Shown here: positions 53,543 to 64,000 of the stretch, one piece after another
How positions within the stretch are numbered: position 1 is the stretch's first letter
Layout of the letters: each line of letters opens with the position of its first letter
Origin: Coniochaeta sp. PMI_546
Taxonomy: Eukaryota > Ascomycota > Sordariomycetes > Coniochaetales > Coniochaetaceae
Assembly: GCA_021432605.1 (NCBI GenBank)
Contig: MU271143.1
Location: 319,277 to 383,276 of the forward strand
Direction of reading: 5' to 3'
Length of the DNA stretch: 64,000 nt
Notes under the pieces: model-generated
The model's database searches: none
What the model saw: the letters and a program-made list of their open reading frames with translations, nothing else
What the model was told of the DNA's origin: nothing
Translations under genes and position numbers: made by a program

Positions 53543-55384
53543 GTAGACATAGATGCTTCTCAGCTGATTCTCACTGAGTGGAATGTTAGCTTCTGCTAGA
53601 GATCGAGTCCTTACGTGTGGATGCTTCTCCTTCCTGAGAAACTAAGACAGCGAATGTGTCTCTTTGGATGGTGCAAGAATATTTTACTGGCATTATATGG
53701 GTGATTGCGGCTTCATGAGAACCATGTGATAGCCAGAGGGAACTAGGATACCACCTAGATGACAGGTGAATAGTTGCGGATCGGAGCGACTAATCATATA
53801 CTGTGATCATTGAAACGCAGTGTACAGATGCACCCATCTGGACTGCCCGGTTCGGCTGGATTGTATTTCAACATGTCTAGTCATGATCTGTCTTCGTCTT
53901 GACTGCCAGTTTCTTGTCGCGTGGTTGTCCGCCGCGCTCTTATGGTGTGATCCACGACACCAATACTTCACACGGGCGGTCGATTGAGTCGCAATATAAC
54001 GTCTGCTGAGTTGAACTCTCCTTGACTAATATGCTAATAACGTTCGGTTGAGCTCTCTTTGCTGTGATAAATCACTCGAGGCCGTTTTGGCTCGACAGCT
54101 TCTACGCGTACGTATGTCTTCTTCACCTGTTCGGTTTCATGCCTCTTGTGAGCAGAGGGCTTGCCATAGACTGCGCCCAGTTGTGCATCATCCTGCTGTT
54201 CAACTCACTTAATTCTACCTCTTCGCCTCTGCGAGCACACATCTCCGCTTCATAGTCGTCAAGGAGTTCTGCGAGAATCTGCATAGTTTGGTCTCATAGT
54301 CAACCGCTACTACAATGTTGTGGCCTCTTATCTACTAAACTCTATTGTTTTATCTGTGTTGTCTTTCCCGAGTTCCGAAAAGGAAAATGCAGCAACAACG
54401 GCGCTAATCCTATCAAGGCGGCTGCAAACAAATTTGCTTGAAAAGCACCAGTGCCGCCATCTATTTAATATTCTCCTCCCCTCCCAACGCACTCGTCCCT
54501 TACCTTTGTCTAACATCACACTCCTCCACTGCCATCAGAAACCACCACCATCAACGGCCGGTGGCGCAGCGACTCCTCGGCTCATCCACAGTCTGCGAAA
54601 TAAACCCACGCACTTGACCTTCTGCGTCGATCTTGATGGCCTGTCGCTTGACGAGTTCGATTACGATGACTGAGCTCGTGAAACATACATGTCCGCACAG
54701 GCATCATTCTGCCTCCAAACAGTTAAGTCAATCTGACCAGCCTTCTATGAGACATTCAATAACCAGGAAATCAAGCGTCCAGCCGTTCAGAAGATCGATC
54801 GCGTCGGTGTCCTGTGGAGCACTGCCCGGCGGTCGACTCATCTCTGGTGGATGACCGACCAGGGAAGCTGTTAGAGAAAAGGTGCTGATCGAGTGACAAA
54901 ACTGCTTTGCCTGCCCCCGGGCTGCTCGGTTCACCGGGCACCCCGGGGCGGGCTGGTCCACGCCCGGCGCAGTCTTTGGCTCGATAAACATGGATACATG
55001 ACTGATAGATATTTTTTTATAAATTATTTGACACCAGAAGACTCTCTCTCAAATGCTCTCATCACCTGTCCGCCCAAGACTGGCAGGAACTACCGATGTC
55101 ATGCTTTCGAGACTCGCAAGTCTGAGAGATTGGATGCCTGAACGAGCCATCCGACACAGGGAAGGAGCGCCATGCTCGGGAGCGGGGAGGGAACGCAAAA
55201 ATGCTTTCGCCCTCTCGAAGATCCAAAATGCTTTCGCCCTCTCGAAGATCCAAAATGCTTTCGCACTCTCGAGAAACCAGAATTTTCACCTCTCCATTTC
55301 TGCCAGATTCTCCAATCGAGATCCTTCTGACAGCTTCTTCAATTGGACCCGATTGCCGCCATCAGGCCGACCTGATCCTTGACC
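53543..55384. other. Intergenic, no supported gene
   Basis: About 1.8 kb. Open frames at 54064-54255 and 54320-54673 (plus) lack recognisable domains. A three-copy 27-bp tandem repeat lies near the right end. Confidence 0.45.
55198..55278. repeat. 27-bp tandem repeat, three copies
   Basis: Units begin at 55198, 55225 and 55252, each starting AAAATGCTTTCG. The first two are identical and the third differs at a few positions. Each contains an in-frame ATG in one frame (KMLSPSRRS). It lies about 110 bp upstream of the start at 55385. Confidence 0.9.
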
Positions 55385-56761
55385 ATGGACGACGAAGCCC
55401 ACGGTCCTTCGCCGGGCTCAAACGCCCAGCAGCAAGCAACCAGTCAGTTTGTCAAGTATCCAGACACAAACGAGCCAACTAACAAGAGAGCAGACAATAT
55501 GACGCCACTTCAGGTTCCGTTCTATCCAGACTTCAGCGGCATTAAAATGCCTAGAACTGATACCTTCTCCTTCTCCGCCTCTGCTGCAGCTTCGGAACAA
55601 GTTGTCCAGCCAGTGTTCCCATCAGCACCGTCAACGGTCGACAGCCCTAGAGTTGCCGCGCTGCGAAAGAAAATGAGCGACTCTTTCTTGAAGGAGGTTT
55701 CAACCTATTCGATGGAACAAGTTCTTGCCGCCAATAACCTCCAGGAGGCGTTACACCACCAATGGATTATCGCTGTGCCAGACCCAACAGAATGAATATA
55801 CGGTCCGCACGCAAGACCATTGTGTCCTCATCTTGAAGCCAAGGGACCACGAGACATTCGTTGACTTTCTGGACCGGATCCCATCCTCGCACTAAGATAC
55901 GACAAGTCTACGAGATACTATACCGCAAGCCCGACCGTCGCACGAGCGCTGATGTCGATCCAATTTCAGTCCATCCCACACGTGAAGCAAGCATCCCACC
56001 TTTGTGACAATAAGGACTGCGTTCGTATTGGTCACATTGCTCTGGAAACAGAGCCGGTAGCCTGTCAAAGAGCAACATGTTTTCGAGACTTCGTGGCGAA
56101 AGTCCAGGAAATCCTCGACACCGGGATCGACGGCGAAATGGTATTCCAGAGATTTTGCGTCAACAGTGCATATCGGATGAGCCCTTGCGACGTTTCTCTT
56201 TACCGGCCGACCTTCCACTTGATGCAGGATACGTTCATTTTGTCCAAGCGACAACTAATATTGTCGTCGGTCAGTCAGATTCTGGGCAGTGTGATCGGTG
56301 CGAAGCACGTCCAGACGTCCAAGTTCGTCTCTTGGAAGCTAGACGTCGAGTCGGGTAGGGATATTCCCATCCCCGATCTTCTGGTTTCGTTCGAAATACT
56401 GGAAGACAAGACTTGCGTGTTCAACACGGAGAGACTGGTATGCCCCCGAGTCTTCATCAATAACACACCGAGACAAGCCACGGGTGGAAGTATGTTTGAT
56501 GAGATGGTTGAGATGGACAACAAACCAGACTATCGTGAGCCCGATGAGAAGGTTGAGATGGAAAACAAGCGAGACTATCGTGGGCCCGATGAGAAAGTTG
56601 AGATGGAAAACAAGCCAGACTATCGTAGGCCCGATGAGGAGGTTGAGATGGACAACAAGCCGGACTATCGTGGGCAAGCACTTTCCGAGCACTACATCGA
56701 CTCTTCAATGACCCACATGGGTTGTGCCTGTGGTCCGAAGTGCCCACACATGAGGCAGTGA
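55385..56761 (+). pseudogene. His-Me-finger zinc-binding (HNH-like) protein gene, broken or with unresolved introns
   Basis: Two open segments share one frame: 55385-55795 (136 aa, Ser/Pro-rich start then a helical end) and about 55898-56761. Between them that frame has stops, while the next frame is open (QNEYTVRTQDHCVLILKPRD). The second segment has SHLCDNKDCVRIGHIALETE and a following RATC, which match the zinc-binding loop of His-Me-finger endonuclease-like proteins (HLCxNxxC...H...E...R..C). After it come a domain of about 100 residues, four 15-residue repeats and a CACGPKCPHMRQ end. I could not find strong splice sites that join the segments, so this is either a pseudogene with two frame changes or a gene with weak introns. 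Confidence 0.5.
56510..56673. repeat. 45-bp coding tandem repeat, about 3.6 copies
   Basis: Units start at 56510, 56555, 56600 and 56645 and encode EMxNKPDYRxPDEKV-type 15-residue repeats near the C-terminus of the His-Me-finger protein. Frame is kept through all units. Confidence 0.92.
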
Positions 56762-57555
56762 CTGTCATGGATTCGGACGATGATGAGCAGCGGTGAGGTG
56801 GAGCATCATCGGTTGGGGATACCTTTTAAGGAGGCGAAGCACCAGAGTCATGCTACCTAGCCCAGCATCACCGAGGAGCAGTTCACCATAGTGCCAGTAT
56901 GGGGTGTACGCCGAAGCGCTTATGGGCCGAGTCTGACCGCTCGTTGATTTATCTCTGTTCAGCTTGTACGGCCGAAGGAAGCCGAGTGAGTTCGTGGCTC
57001 AGAGACGGACTTCAATCTAGCTCAACGCTGAAGTACCCAATGGAATGACGAGCGAACGAAAGCGCCCATTCGAATGCCCGTGCAAAGACATCTTACAGGT
57101 TGTGGGTATGATGTTCGGGTGACACAATCCTGGAAGGTACATAACCTGAGAGTGGACATCGCAGTGGATAGAATTGAATCGAACAGTCCTCGATGGGCTA
57201 CGGAAAGTCTGGTCAGAGACAAGAAGAAAGCTGCAAGTAAACGCTATTACTTCTGATTCACGGAATGCCATAGGTCGAGAAATCAAAAGGCAATTGCCAA
57301 GATCAGGGTGGCCAACGAAGAAATATTGTGCAGAGGAACGGAGCGTACTCCCCGCTGCTAGTGCTAAAACTGGATTTAGACCTGCCACACAACATAAAAG
57401 CCATAACGTCATTACCGTGTGAAGGTCTGGCTTTAATTCAACGACATCATAAAATCGTGCACACTCCTCGCCCTGCCCGCCATGACTGAACCTCCTCTCA
57501 CAGCTGACTTCTCCCTCCTGTGTTTATCTCATCACGTACCCTAGAGTCAGCAGTG
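56762..57555. other. Intergenic, no gene seen
   Basis: Downstream of the His-Me-finger gene and upstream of the glycine-zipper gene. No feature recognised. Confidence 0.45.
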
Positions 57556-58140
57556 ATGCCGGACACTCCTCCAACAGAGCAGAACAACAGTTCCAAGCCT
57601 CCCAATGAATTCACTCCCGCCATCGAGGCCGCGAAGGCCGCCAAGCGGCTCCAGGATACTGCGGACACCCTGAAAAAGCAAGCTTCGCTCATCAGAGACC
57701 CAGTAGAACGCGAACGTCTCATTCGAGCCGCATACGACAAGGAAGTCCAGGCCCATGGCCAGAGCAAGAAGGCACGCGCCATGGCGAGCGGCTGGGGGCA
57801 GGGTGCCGTGGCGGGAGTCGGCATCGCCAGCGCTGTGGGTATGGGCCTCGGAAACCTTGTTGGCGTCTTGTTGAGCGGTGTGACCGCTGTTCCAGGCGTA
57901 CTTGTCGGCTCTGGTGTCGGTGCTGCACATGGACCGTGGTTCAAGCTTGGTCCTGGAAAGAACGGTGGTAAAAAGGACGATGGGAAGGAGACAGAGGCCA
58001 AATCAACAGAGGAAGATTCGGATGATGAAGAGGCGCATCGCGCGATCGTTGAGGCGGCCAGGCAGGCCGAAGCGGAGGAGGAGGGGTCTGCATCGCCCGA
58101 AAAGGACCAGGAAAACCAGGAGCCACCCCAGAAGGCTTAG
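57556..58140 (+). CDS. Glycine-zipper protein, unknown function
   Basis: Single exon, 194 aa from the ATG at 57556; the frame is open further upstream but without a better ATG. A helical N-terminal half (AIEAAKAAKRLQDTADTLKK) is followed by a glycine-zipper segment at about 80-125 with regularly spaced glycines (GWGQGAVAGVGIASAVGMGL, then VGSGVGAAHG) that could pack in or against a membrane. A highly acidic tail rich in Glu, Asp and Lys completes the protein. Similar small proteins are common in filamentous fungi and have no assigned function. Confidence 0.75.
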   Translation: MPDTPPTEQNNSSKPPNEFTPAIEAAKAAKRLQDTADTLKKQASLIRDPVERERLIRAAYDKEVQAHGQSKKARAMASGWGQGAVAGVGIASAVGMGLGNLVGVLLSGVTAVPGVLVGSGVGAAHGPWFKLGPGKNGGKKDDGKETEAKSTEEDSDDEEAHRAIVEAARQAEAEEEGSASPEKDQENQEPPQKA

Positions 58141-59473
58141 ATTCAGAGCTTTCGCCCCCTATTGAGACCGAATACTTGGGCTGTCCACATGTGTCGGTAT
58201 AAATGAGATTGTTCTTGCATGAAAGGTGGAAATATTCGAGCTCTATCTTCTCAGGTGCTCACCAAAAGTTTTGGAAGTTCGTTGAAGATATATTTGCCAT
58301 TAACAGTCTGTGAGAGGACCATTGTACATGCGCCTGTGAAGCACTTTTCCGCTAAATATCTTGATCAGTCTACAGTTGAGGTGTTCTTGGTCCCTCAACG
58401 GCCTTCCAAGCTTCCCCATTTTCCCAAGGTCACTCAGGGGAACTCATCCCTGCCAAATTGTATCCTCCAAGACTTATCGTCCCAAACTCAATCTCTCAGA
58501 TCAATTTACTTGCTAAACTCTTCATCCTCCAGCAGTTATAGGCGTCGCCTATATTCATTACCGTATCATGTCCCATCGTCTTTGCTTCCTGATTGGCTCT
58601 GGTGTAACTTCTCTCGTTCGACCTTCACCATCTTTCACGAGCGCTCGGACGAGCCAGAGAGACATACACGAGCCCTTCCAGCACTGCGTTCGATAAGAAA
58701 CGTCGACCATGTCCACGTCATGATTTAAAGGCTTTCTCATCGCATTGACAATGATAGCCTTTTCGGTCAGGAATTCTTTCTGACGCTTGATTCAGAAGTT
58801 GCTAGATAGTCTTATCTCTTCTCAATGCTCCTGGCATCGACCTATCGTACCTGTGAAGCGGTGTTCTTGTGGTCCATATAAGCTATTTCAAGTACCACGA
58901 CCATCTAAGAAGTCCTCGCCCAAGATCCTAGAGACTGTTTCAACTGGTAACCAGATTCACTTCGCAGCAAGCTACTAGACTAGTCATCTAGGTAACCAAC
59001 AATGAAAAGCATAGACCTACGTTCTCGTCGCACATGGAGATTGTCTTGCCTCGGAACCTGCTAAACGGCTAAATACAAAACTCTTGAACCCCATAACATG
59101 TGACCACCTCGTATCGTGGCCCTGACCACCTTGAACGCGACTCAACCCGAACGTGACTGAGTGCACAGGGACGCAGGAGGCCATGGGACAAGCTTTTTGC
59201 ACGAACGGTATCGCCCACTACCGAGAAGTTATCCGTACCAATTGAGCAATTTTGTAGTGAATGGATATGTTGCTGGCATACTAATTACTTAACCAGCATA
59301 TATTACCTGCATCTGTTTTGTCACTCTAGCTCCCCTCCGCTTAGCCTGGTTCTTCCTTGCTTGAGCGTGATCACATAGTATTAAATCCACCGTCCGCTCG
59401 AACTGCCTGTCTCATTGCCTGAAGGCCAGAAAACCCCCGAACAGCTACATACGGTTGGTCTCTGAAACATCCG
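58141..59473. other. Convergent 3' regions, no gene seen
   Basis: 1.3 kb between convergent genes. A 169-codon plus frame (58219-58728) has no recognisable features. Confidence 0.45.
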
Positions 59474-60882
59474 CTAAGCTTTAAAAGGATCAGCGGCCGG
59501 GAGGGTTTTGGGAGTATCGCGAGCCCGGCACTTGACGAGGTGCTCGAAGGAGGGAGACCACTCCACGCGGGGGTTGTAGGGCTCGAAGTCAAAGAGGTAG
59601 CCCAGGGTGCGCAGAATCGAGGTGGCCGAGTATGAGACGACTTCGCCGGCCGCGTTGGCGTGCTGCTGCTCGACGTAGCCCTTGCTGACCCAGGGAGAGA
59701 TGAGAAGAGTGGGAATACGGCCTCCGAGACGGTTGAAGTTGAGGGTGTAGTTCTGGCCAGAGGGGGTGGAGGCGGTATAAGTCAGGTTGTCCGGCCTGGG
59801 AGCGAGCGGGGGAGGAACGTGGTCGTGGAAGCCGCCGGTCTCGTCAAAGGTGAGAATGAAGAGGGTCTCTTCCCACTGAGGACCGGAACGGAGGGCTTCA
59901 TATACCTGCTTGATGAGAGCCTCGCCGGCCGAGATCAGACCTGAGGGATGCATCGATGTGGTCCCAACGCCGCAGCACGAGGGGTTCAGGAAGCTGAGCG
60001 AGGTGAGATTACCAGCAGCAGCGTCGACAAAGAACTGTGAAAGGTTCACAACATTACCGCTGAGGCCGGCGTCATAGGTCCACTGAAACCAAGAGGCTTC
60101 GGGTCCAGTACCGCCAGCGGGGTCATGGTAGTTCCTCCACTGGTGACCACGCTCAGTCAGCGACTGGAAGATGGAGGTTTGATTGAATCCTTTGGCCTTG
60201 AACGAGGCATCATTGGAACCATGACCGTATGAGCTGCCAGAAACAAGAGCTAGACGGTTGGGGTCGGTAGGCTACAAGTGGCATCTATTGTCAGTGAAGG
60301 GTTGGCATCAGGGTCAAGTTGGGCACAACTAACGCCGGGAATGGCCGAGTGCCAGTGGTTGAATGTCACAAAGTTCTGAACCAGGGCGGTAAGTACCGGC
60401 ACCTGGTCCTCGGTGTAATAGTTCATCACCTGCTGCGCCAAGGTGGTCCGGTTGACCTTGGAGCCGTAAAGGCGCAGTTGCTCTTGCACGAAACCTTTCT
60501 GGGTTGCCGTCAAGCGCCCAGATGCAATAGCATCGTTGTCGGGCGTGAAGGTACCGTAAAACTCAAGGTTGTTGCCATAGACAGCATGATCAGGGTCATT
60601 GGTGATGGAATCATAGTCGTTGGCGGCGGAGCAAACCTGGCCGGCAGCAGGATTGGTCAGGTTGTAAGGATTGCAGAACGGGCCATTGTGAATGGGATTG
60701 TCGATGCCGGCCAGCGTCTGTCCACCAAGAACGTTGTCCAGAGAGCGGTTTTCCATCTCTAGGATGACCACATTCTTGATACGAGCCTTCAAGTTGGCAA
60801 CGGCGCCGTTGATGGAGCCAGCCGGCGAGGCCTGCGCCGCAGCCGCAAGGGCCAGCAGAGCGTGGAGTGTGGTGCAGTGCAT
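59474..60882 (-). CDS. Secreted phosphoesterase (PlcC/acid phosphatase family)
   Basis: Exons are 60334-60882 and 59474-60271, giving 448 aa. The 62-bp intron (GTTAGT donor, TTGTAG acceptor) is phase 0 and gives the expected AIPGPTDPNRL reading. A signal peptide (MHCTTLHALLALAAAAQA) precedes the metal-binding start IKNVVILEMENRSLDNVLGG, the hallmark ENRS motif of the PF04185 phosphoesterase family. The second half has ILTFDETGGFHDHVPPP and GGRIPTLLISPWVSKGYV, which carry the distal metal ligands. Family members are non-specific phospholipases C and acid phosphatases. In fungi many are secreted, often in response to low phosphate. The substrate cannot be decided here. Confidence 0.9.
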
Positions 60883-62073
60883 CCTGAGCTGGGAGGGGAC
60901 TGTACTGTTGGTAGATGCCTGGATGCTCGGGCCTGTATGCAGGAATCCGAAGCCATCGCGACTTTATACCTGGTTTCGACCACATGGAGACTCCATCTCT
61001 GCTGTTTTGCCGTCTTCCGAGCATATGAGCCCACGTGCTAGAATATGCGCATGTCTGGGTAACCTGGACATCTGGTATTTCATCCGCATACACCCGCTTT
61101 CTGTGCGGCCTTCTTTCCTTGTTTTCTGCATCATGTTGTCGGCATGGACAGGGGAGATTCCCGGTACGCCATTCCTATACCTGAAGGCATCCATGTATTG
61201 CGGGATAATGATAAGCCAAGAAATCTTGGAGGGATCCCCAATAAGAGCTGCTAGTGATTGCACGTACGATCTACTGTGAAGAACGCGGTTATACTAGCAG
61301 TTGACATGCAGTTGACATGCATCAACTTCTAGAAGGTCAACCTTGCTGTACTATGTCGATCCTACATCAAATACAGTTGACGCTATTGGTTCTCTACCCA
61401 CTGTGGGTCGCGGGGACGGGTCTGCAAGGTACGTCGTATACCAATAGTAGGCTTGGCAACGCTCCACGTGTACTGCACCGTTGTATTGCCGTGTGTCTCG
61501 TGCTTGCCAAGGGACGACTCGTTGGACCGTTGACATTTTGTTAAGTCGCTTAGACAGACGCATCCAACCTGGAACATATCAAAGCACGCAGTTGTCCCCG
61601 TCTCCCCGTCTCTACCGTGGTAGCATTTCTATGTCACCTACCGCACTAATTAGTCCAAAACCCTTGTGCCCGGTTATCGGAAACTCGAGAGGGGAGCCGA
61701 CATCCTGCCTGTTCTAGCAATGAGCTGCGGATCTAGACGTCTAATCTAGGCTAACATTGCAATGCGCGCATCTTGCATGCTGACGGCAAGCTTGCCCCTG
61801 CCATGCGACGGTCGGATGGCTTGTCTGATCACAACGTGCCCTCTCTTGAGTCCAGGTAGCCAGTAAGAGTCTACGTCTTGAGCATGCGAAGAAACGGTGA
61901 TCGCTATTGGGGAGCGCAAAGAGAGTAGACTATGGCGACTACCATCCTGAAAAGCGTCGTTATGCCCCCTCGACTTCGGGTTGCAAAATCCGAAAGTCTC
62001 GTGCCCACTTATTTCATTATCTATTGTGAGCGGTCTTGCCTCGAAGCTACTCACAATCAGACTCTGCTTCGAC
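60883..62073. other. Divergent intergenic region
   Basis: Separates the phosphoesterase (minus) from the iron transporter (plus). A short direct repeat (CAGTTGACATG twice, about 61300-61320) is the only structure noted. Confidence 0.45.
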
Positions 62074-63141
62074 ATGTCACGACTATGGAATCCTTTTGCG
62101 GAAAGGCTTGGGCCGTCAGGATCCCGCGACGGAAGTGCCCCAGCCAGCTCTGAGTCCCTCCCTCTCTACTCTGCCGTCGTAGCCAGCGAAGATTGTTCAC
62201 CAGGAATGGCCAACCTCTCGAATAATATGGGCGACGACAATTCGGAGGTCTGTACGAGCTATGCCATGGCAATGTCCGGGCTGGACCGGAGTTCAGTTCC
62301 TCTACAGCCATCCTCCCATACTCGGGGCTTCTTCCGCCTCCCAACTCTGGCCCGTTTTCTCGCCGATTTTACTCTCGGCTTCGCCGACGGACTTACGGTG
62401 CCCTTCGCCTTGACGGCGGGACTATCGTCGCTCGGCCGCACAGACACCGTTATATACGCCGGCATGGCCGAGATCTGCGCGGGGAGCATCAGTATGGGGA
62501 TTGGGGGTTACTTGGCTGCACGCGGCGAGGTGGCGGCTGCTGCGGCGGCTGAAGAGGTTGTCGCCGAGAGCTATGACGCCGAGAATGCTGCTGCCATCGT
62601 TCAGGAAGAAAAAGGCTTGTCCGGTGACGTTGTCGCAAGTTACCTGGATCCGCTCGACCTGCCGCTACAGTTACACGAGATGGTATTACAACACATCCGT
62701 GGCTCCCCTACCATAATTGAGACTTTGTTGGAGACGCAACTAGGGAGTCAATGCAGGGAGCCGAACGAGGACGAGAAATTGCCCTCACCGTTCATGGCTG
62801 GCTTATCTGTCGCAGTCGGGTATCTTTTAGGCGGTCTACTTCCGTTGTTTCCGTACTTGCTGGTGGACCAAGTCAAGGACGGTCTGCTGTGGAGCTTCGT
62901 GGTGTGCGCCGTGGCATTATTTGTTTTTGGTTTCTGCAAAGACTTCGCCTTGATTGGCAACTCACAGTGTAGGGCGGCGGTCCAGGAGGCTAGGGTGAAG
63001 ATGCCGTGGAGGGATATCAGACGCAGCGCGTTGGAAGGCGCGCAAATGGTAGCTCTAGGGAGTGTAGCGGCGCTGGCCGCGGTACTTTGCGTCAGAGCGT
63101 TCGAGGGGATCAAAGTAGATCAGGTTGAGCAGACGTCGTAG
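62074..63141 (+). CDS. VIT1/CCC1-family vacuolar iron/manganese transporter
   Basis: Single exon, 355 aa from the ATG at 62074 (MSRLWNPFAERL), chosen because 31 further upstream residues have unlike composition. A cytosolic Ser-rich N-terminus of about 75 residues is followed by the family signature LGFADGLTVPFALTAGLSSL and GSISMGIGGYLAARGE. A charged cytosolic helical domain (about 145-235) corresponds to the metal-binding loop of VIT1, and three further membrane helices complete the five-helix layout. CCC1 moves Fe(II) or Mn(II) into the vacuole in exchange for protons, protecting against iron excess. In fungi its transcription usually responds to iron through GATA or bZIP regulators. I did not identify their sites here. 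Confidence 0.92.
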   Translation: MSRLWNPFAERLGPSGSRDGSAPASSESLPLYSAVVASEDCSPGMANLSNNMGDDNSEVCTSYAMAMSGLDRSSVPLQPSSHTRGFFRLPTLARFLADFTLGFADGLTVPFALTAGLSSLGRTDTVIYAGMAEICAGSISMGIGGYLAARGEVAAAAAAEEVVAESYDAENAAAIVQEEKGLSGDVVASYLDPLDLPLQLHEMVLQHIRGSPTIIETLLETQLGSQCREPNEDEKLPSPFMAGLSVAVGYLLGGLLPLFPYLLVDQVKDGLLWSFVVCAVALFVFGFCKDFALIGNSQCRAAVQEARVKMPWRDIRRSALEGAQMVALGSVAALAAVLCVRAFEGIKVDQVEQTS

Positions 63142-63771
63142 ACGTCTATGTATAGAGCAACGAGACACAAATCAACACGCTACAGCAGACCAGGATCCGA
63201 GTGACAAACTACTTGATAATGAGAAATTCTGACTTGACAATTAATTTCGAGAATAAGACGGCTCGGGTATTGCTTAGGACAACGACGTCTGTAGCTGCCC
63301 TGTGTGTTTGTTAGATAACTAAGGACCGAGAGTCGGAGGGCGAGCTCAACACCGCATCTCAGCAATGTTAAGCCAGTATGGTGTACAAAGTCCGCCTTCT
63401 TGACTATGGCACAGGAGTGGACCTTGTATGGCGCCTCGCAAACACTTTCACTGAGTACCACTGGCTGCAGTGGCTCTATAGATCAGGGCCGCAGGCCTTT
63501 AGCCGATGACAGATTGAACGTTGCCAGAAGGTATTGCTCCTTACAAATACGAGATGTAACATCTATGGCTCATCCATGACCGGTTTTCATTTGCTTTCCC
63601 ATGAAATGAACATTTAGGTCTTGATAAAGAAATATATTGTAAGACATAAATAAAGACTTTAATTATGTATCTATCACCCCTATTTACTGAATAAGAAAGT
63701 ATCTTTGCTAGCTAGTCATATCCTACACATGTTCTTACAAACCGTTTATCACCTTTTCTCCCTCTGACTCA
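63142..63771. other. Convergent 3' regions
   Basis: AT-rich 3' sequence between convergent genes. Nothing else seen. Confidence 0.5.
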
Positions 63772-64000
63772 TCAAGCTGCTGTAGCATTAACCTGTTGCT
63801 TCTTGACGGAAATACGCCAATCAATCGACACAACACCAAAGATGGAAACTGCAGCCATAGCGACAGAAACAAACCACGTCCTTGTCAGCGCAGCATTGTA
63901 CGCAACCAACACCCCAGGCAAGAGGGCATCATCAACAACATTCTTCAGATCCGTAGCACCTGTCGAGGTCACAACAGAAGGTGGTACGCTGGGCGCTGCC
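63772..64000 (-). CDS. C-terminus of a probable major-facilitator transporter (partial)
   Basis: About 75 residues are visible and the gene continues beyond the right edge. The fragment contains LLPGVLVAYNAALTRTWFVS followed by a last membrane helix (VAMAAVSIFGVVSIDW) and a short basic tail (RISVKKQQ), then stop. This ending matches the last helix of drug:H+ antiporter (DHA2, 14-helix) major-facilitator proteins of filamentous fungi. Substrate unknown. Confidence 0.65.
   Translation of the reverse strand, partial: AAPSVPPSVVTSTGATDLKNVVDDALLPGVLVAYNAALTRTWFVSVAMAAVSIFGVVSIDWRISVKKQQVNATAA

Overview
The window is nuclear DNA from a filamentous ascomycete (Pezizomycotina). The evidence is compact genes with short introns (about 50-150 bp, GTAAGT-type donors, CTAAC/CTGAC branch points), pyrimidine-rich stretches upstream of starts, and gene families typical of these fungi: DUF3328/UstYa proteins, F-box/ankyrin proteins, a sphingolipid delta-4 desaturase, TauD-like dioxygenases and Ser/Thr-rich secreted proteins. 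The gene content fits Sordariomycetes best, but that placement is inference. About 25 protein genes or gene fragments, one tRNA and one 70-base assembly gap can be supported. Most spliced models below were checked for reading-frame continuity across every junction.

Layout. 0-3.6 kb: two related secreted Thr/Ser-rich cell-surface proteins on the minus strand; the second carries a 30-bp minisatellite and a C-terminal carbohydrate-binding-like domain. 6.3-7.8 kb: an F-box protein. 9.6-11 kb: an EamA-type transporter. 11.54 kb: tRNA-Ser(AGA). 11.8-14.2 kb: two head-to-head paralogous membrane proteins of unknown function. 15-17.5 kb: a TauD-like dioxygenase converging on an AKR7-like aldo-keto reductase. 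18-20.4 kb: a repeat-rich, purine-skewed stretch with signs of a spliced, apparently non-coding minus-strand transcript and a microsatellite containing the assembly gap. 21-25.4 kb: two paralogous F-box/ankyrin proteins. 26.4-28.5 kb: a coiled-coil protein. 29.9-32.1 kb: a divergent ribosomal protein pair (eL30 and uL16). 33.7-40.5 kb: two large, mostly disordered proteins of unknown function. 40.9-43.8 kb: sphingolipid delta-4 desaturase and a Kv-beta-like aldo-keto reductase. 46.4-48.2 kb: a protein with eleven CCHC zinc knuckles. 49-50.1 kb: a THEM6-like thioesterase-fold protein. 51.3-53.5 kb: the candidate RiPP locus. 55-58.1 kb: a probably broken His-Me-finger zinc-binding gene and a glycine-zipper protein. 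59.5-60.9 kb: a secreted phosphoesterase. 62-63.1 kb: a VIT1/CCC1 iron transporter. Right edge: the C-terminus of a probable MFS transporter.

The most interesting locus is at 51.3-53.5 kb. A small secreted precursor contains five 14-residue repeats separated by Lys-Arg Kex2 sites, four of them with the core VQYYPS. It is transcribed divergently from a DUF3328/UstYa-type protein carrying both HxxHC motifs. This is the minimal architecture of a dikaritin-type (ustiloxin/phomopsin/asperipin-like) ribosomally made cyclic peptide pathway. I do not recognise the core as one of the known products. A second signal worth checking is a pair of inverted repeats inside intron 3 of the eL30 gene, whose family includes members that autoregulate splicing.
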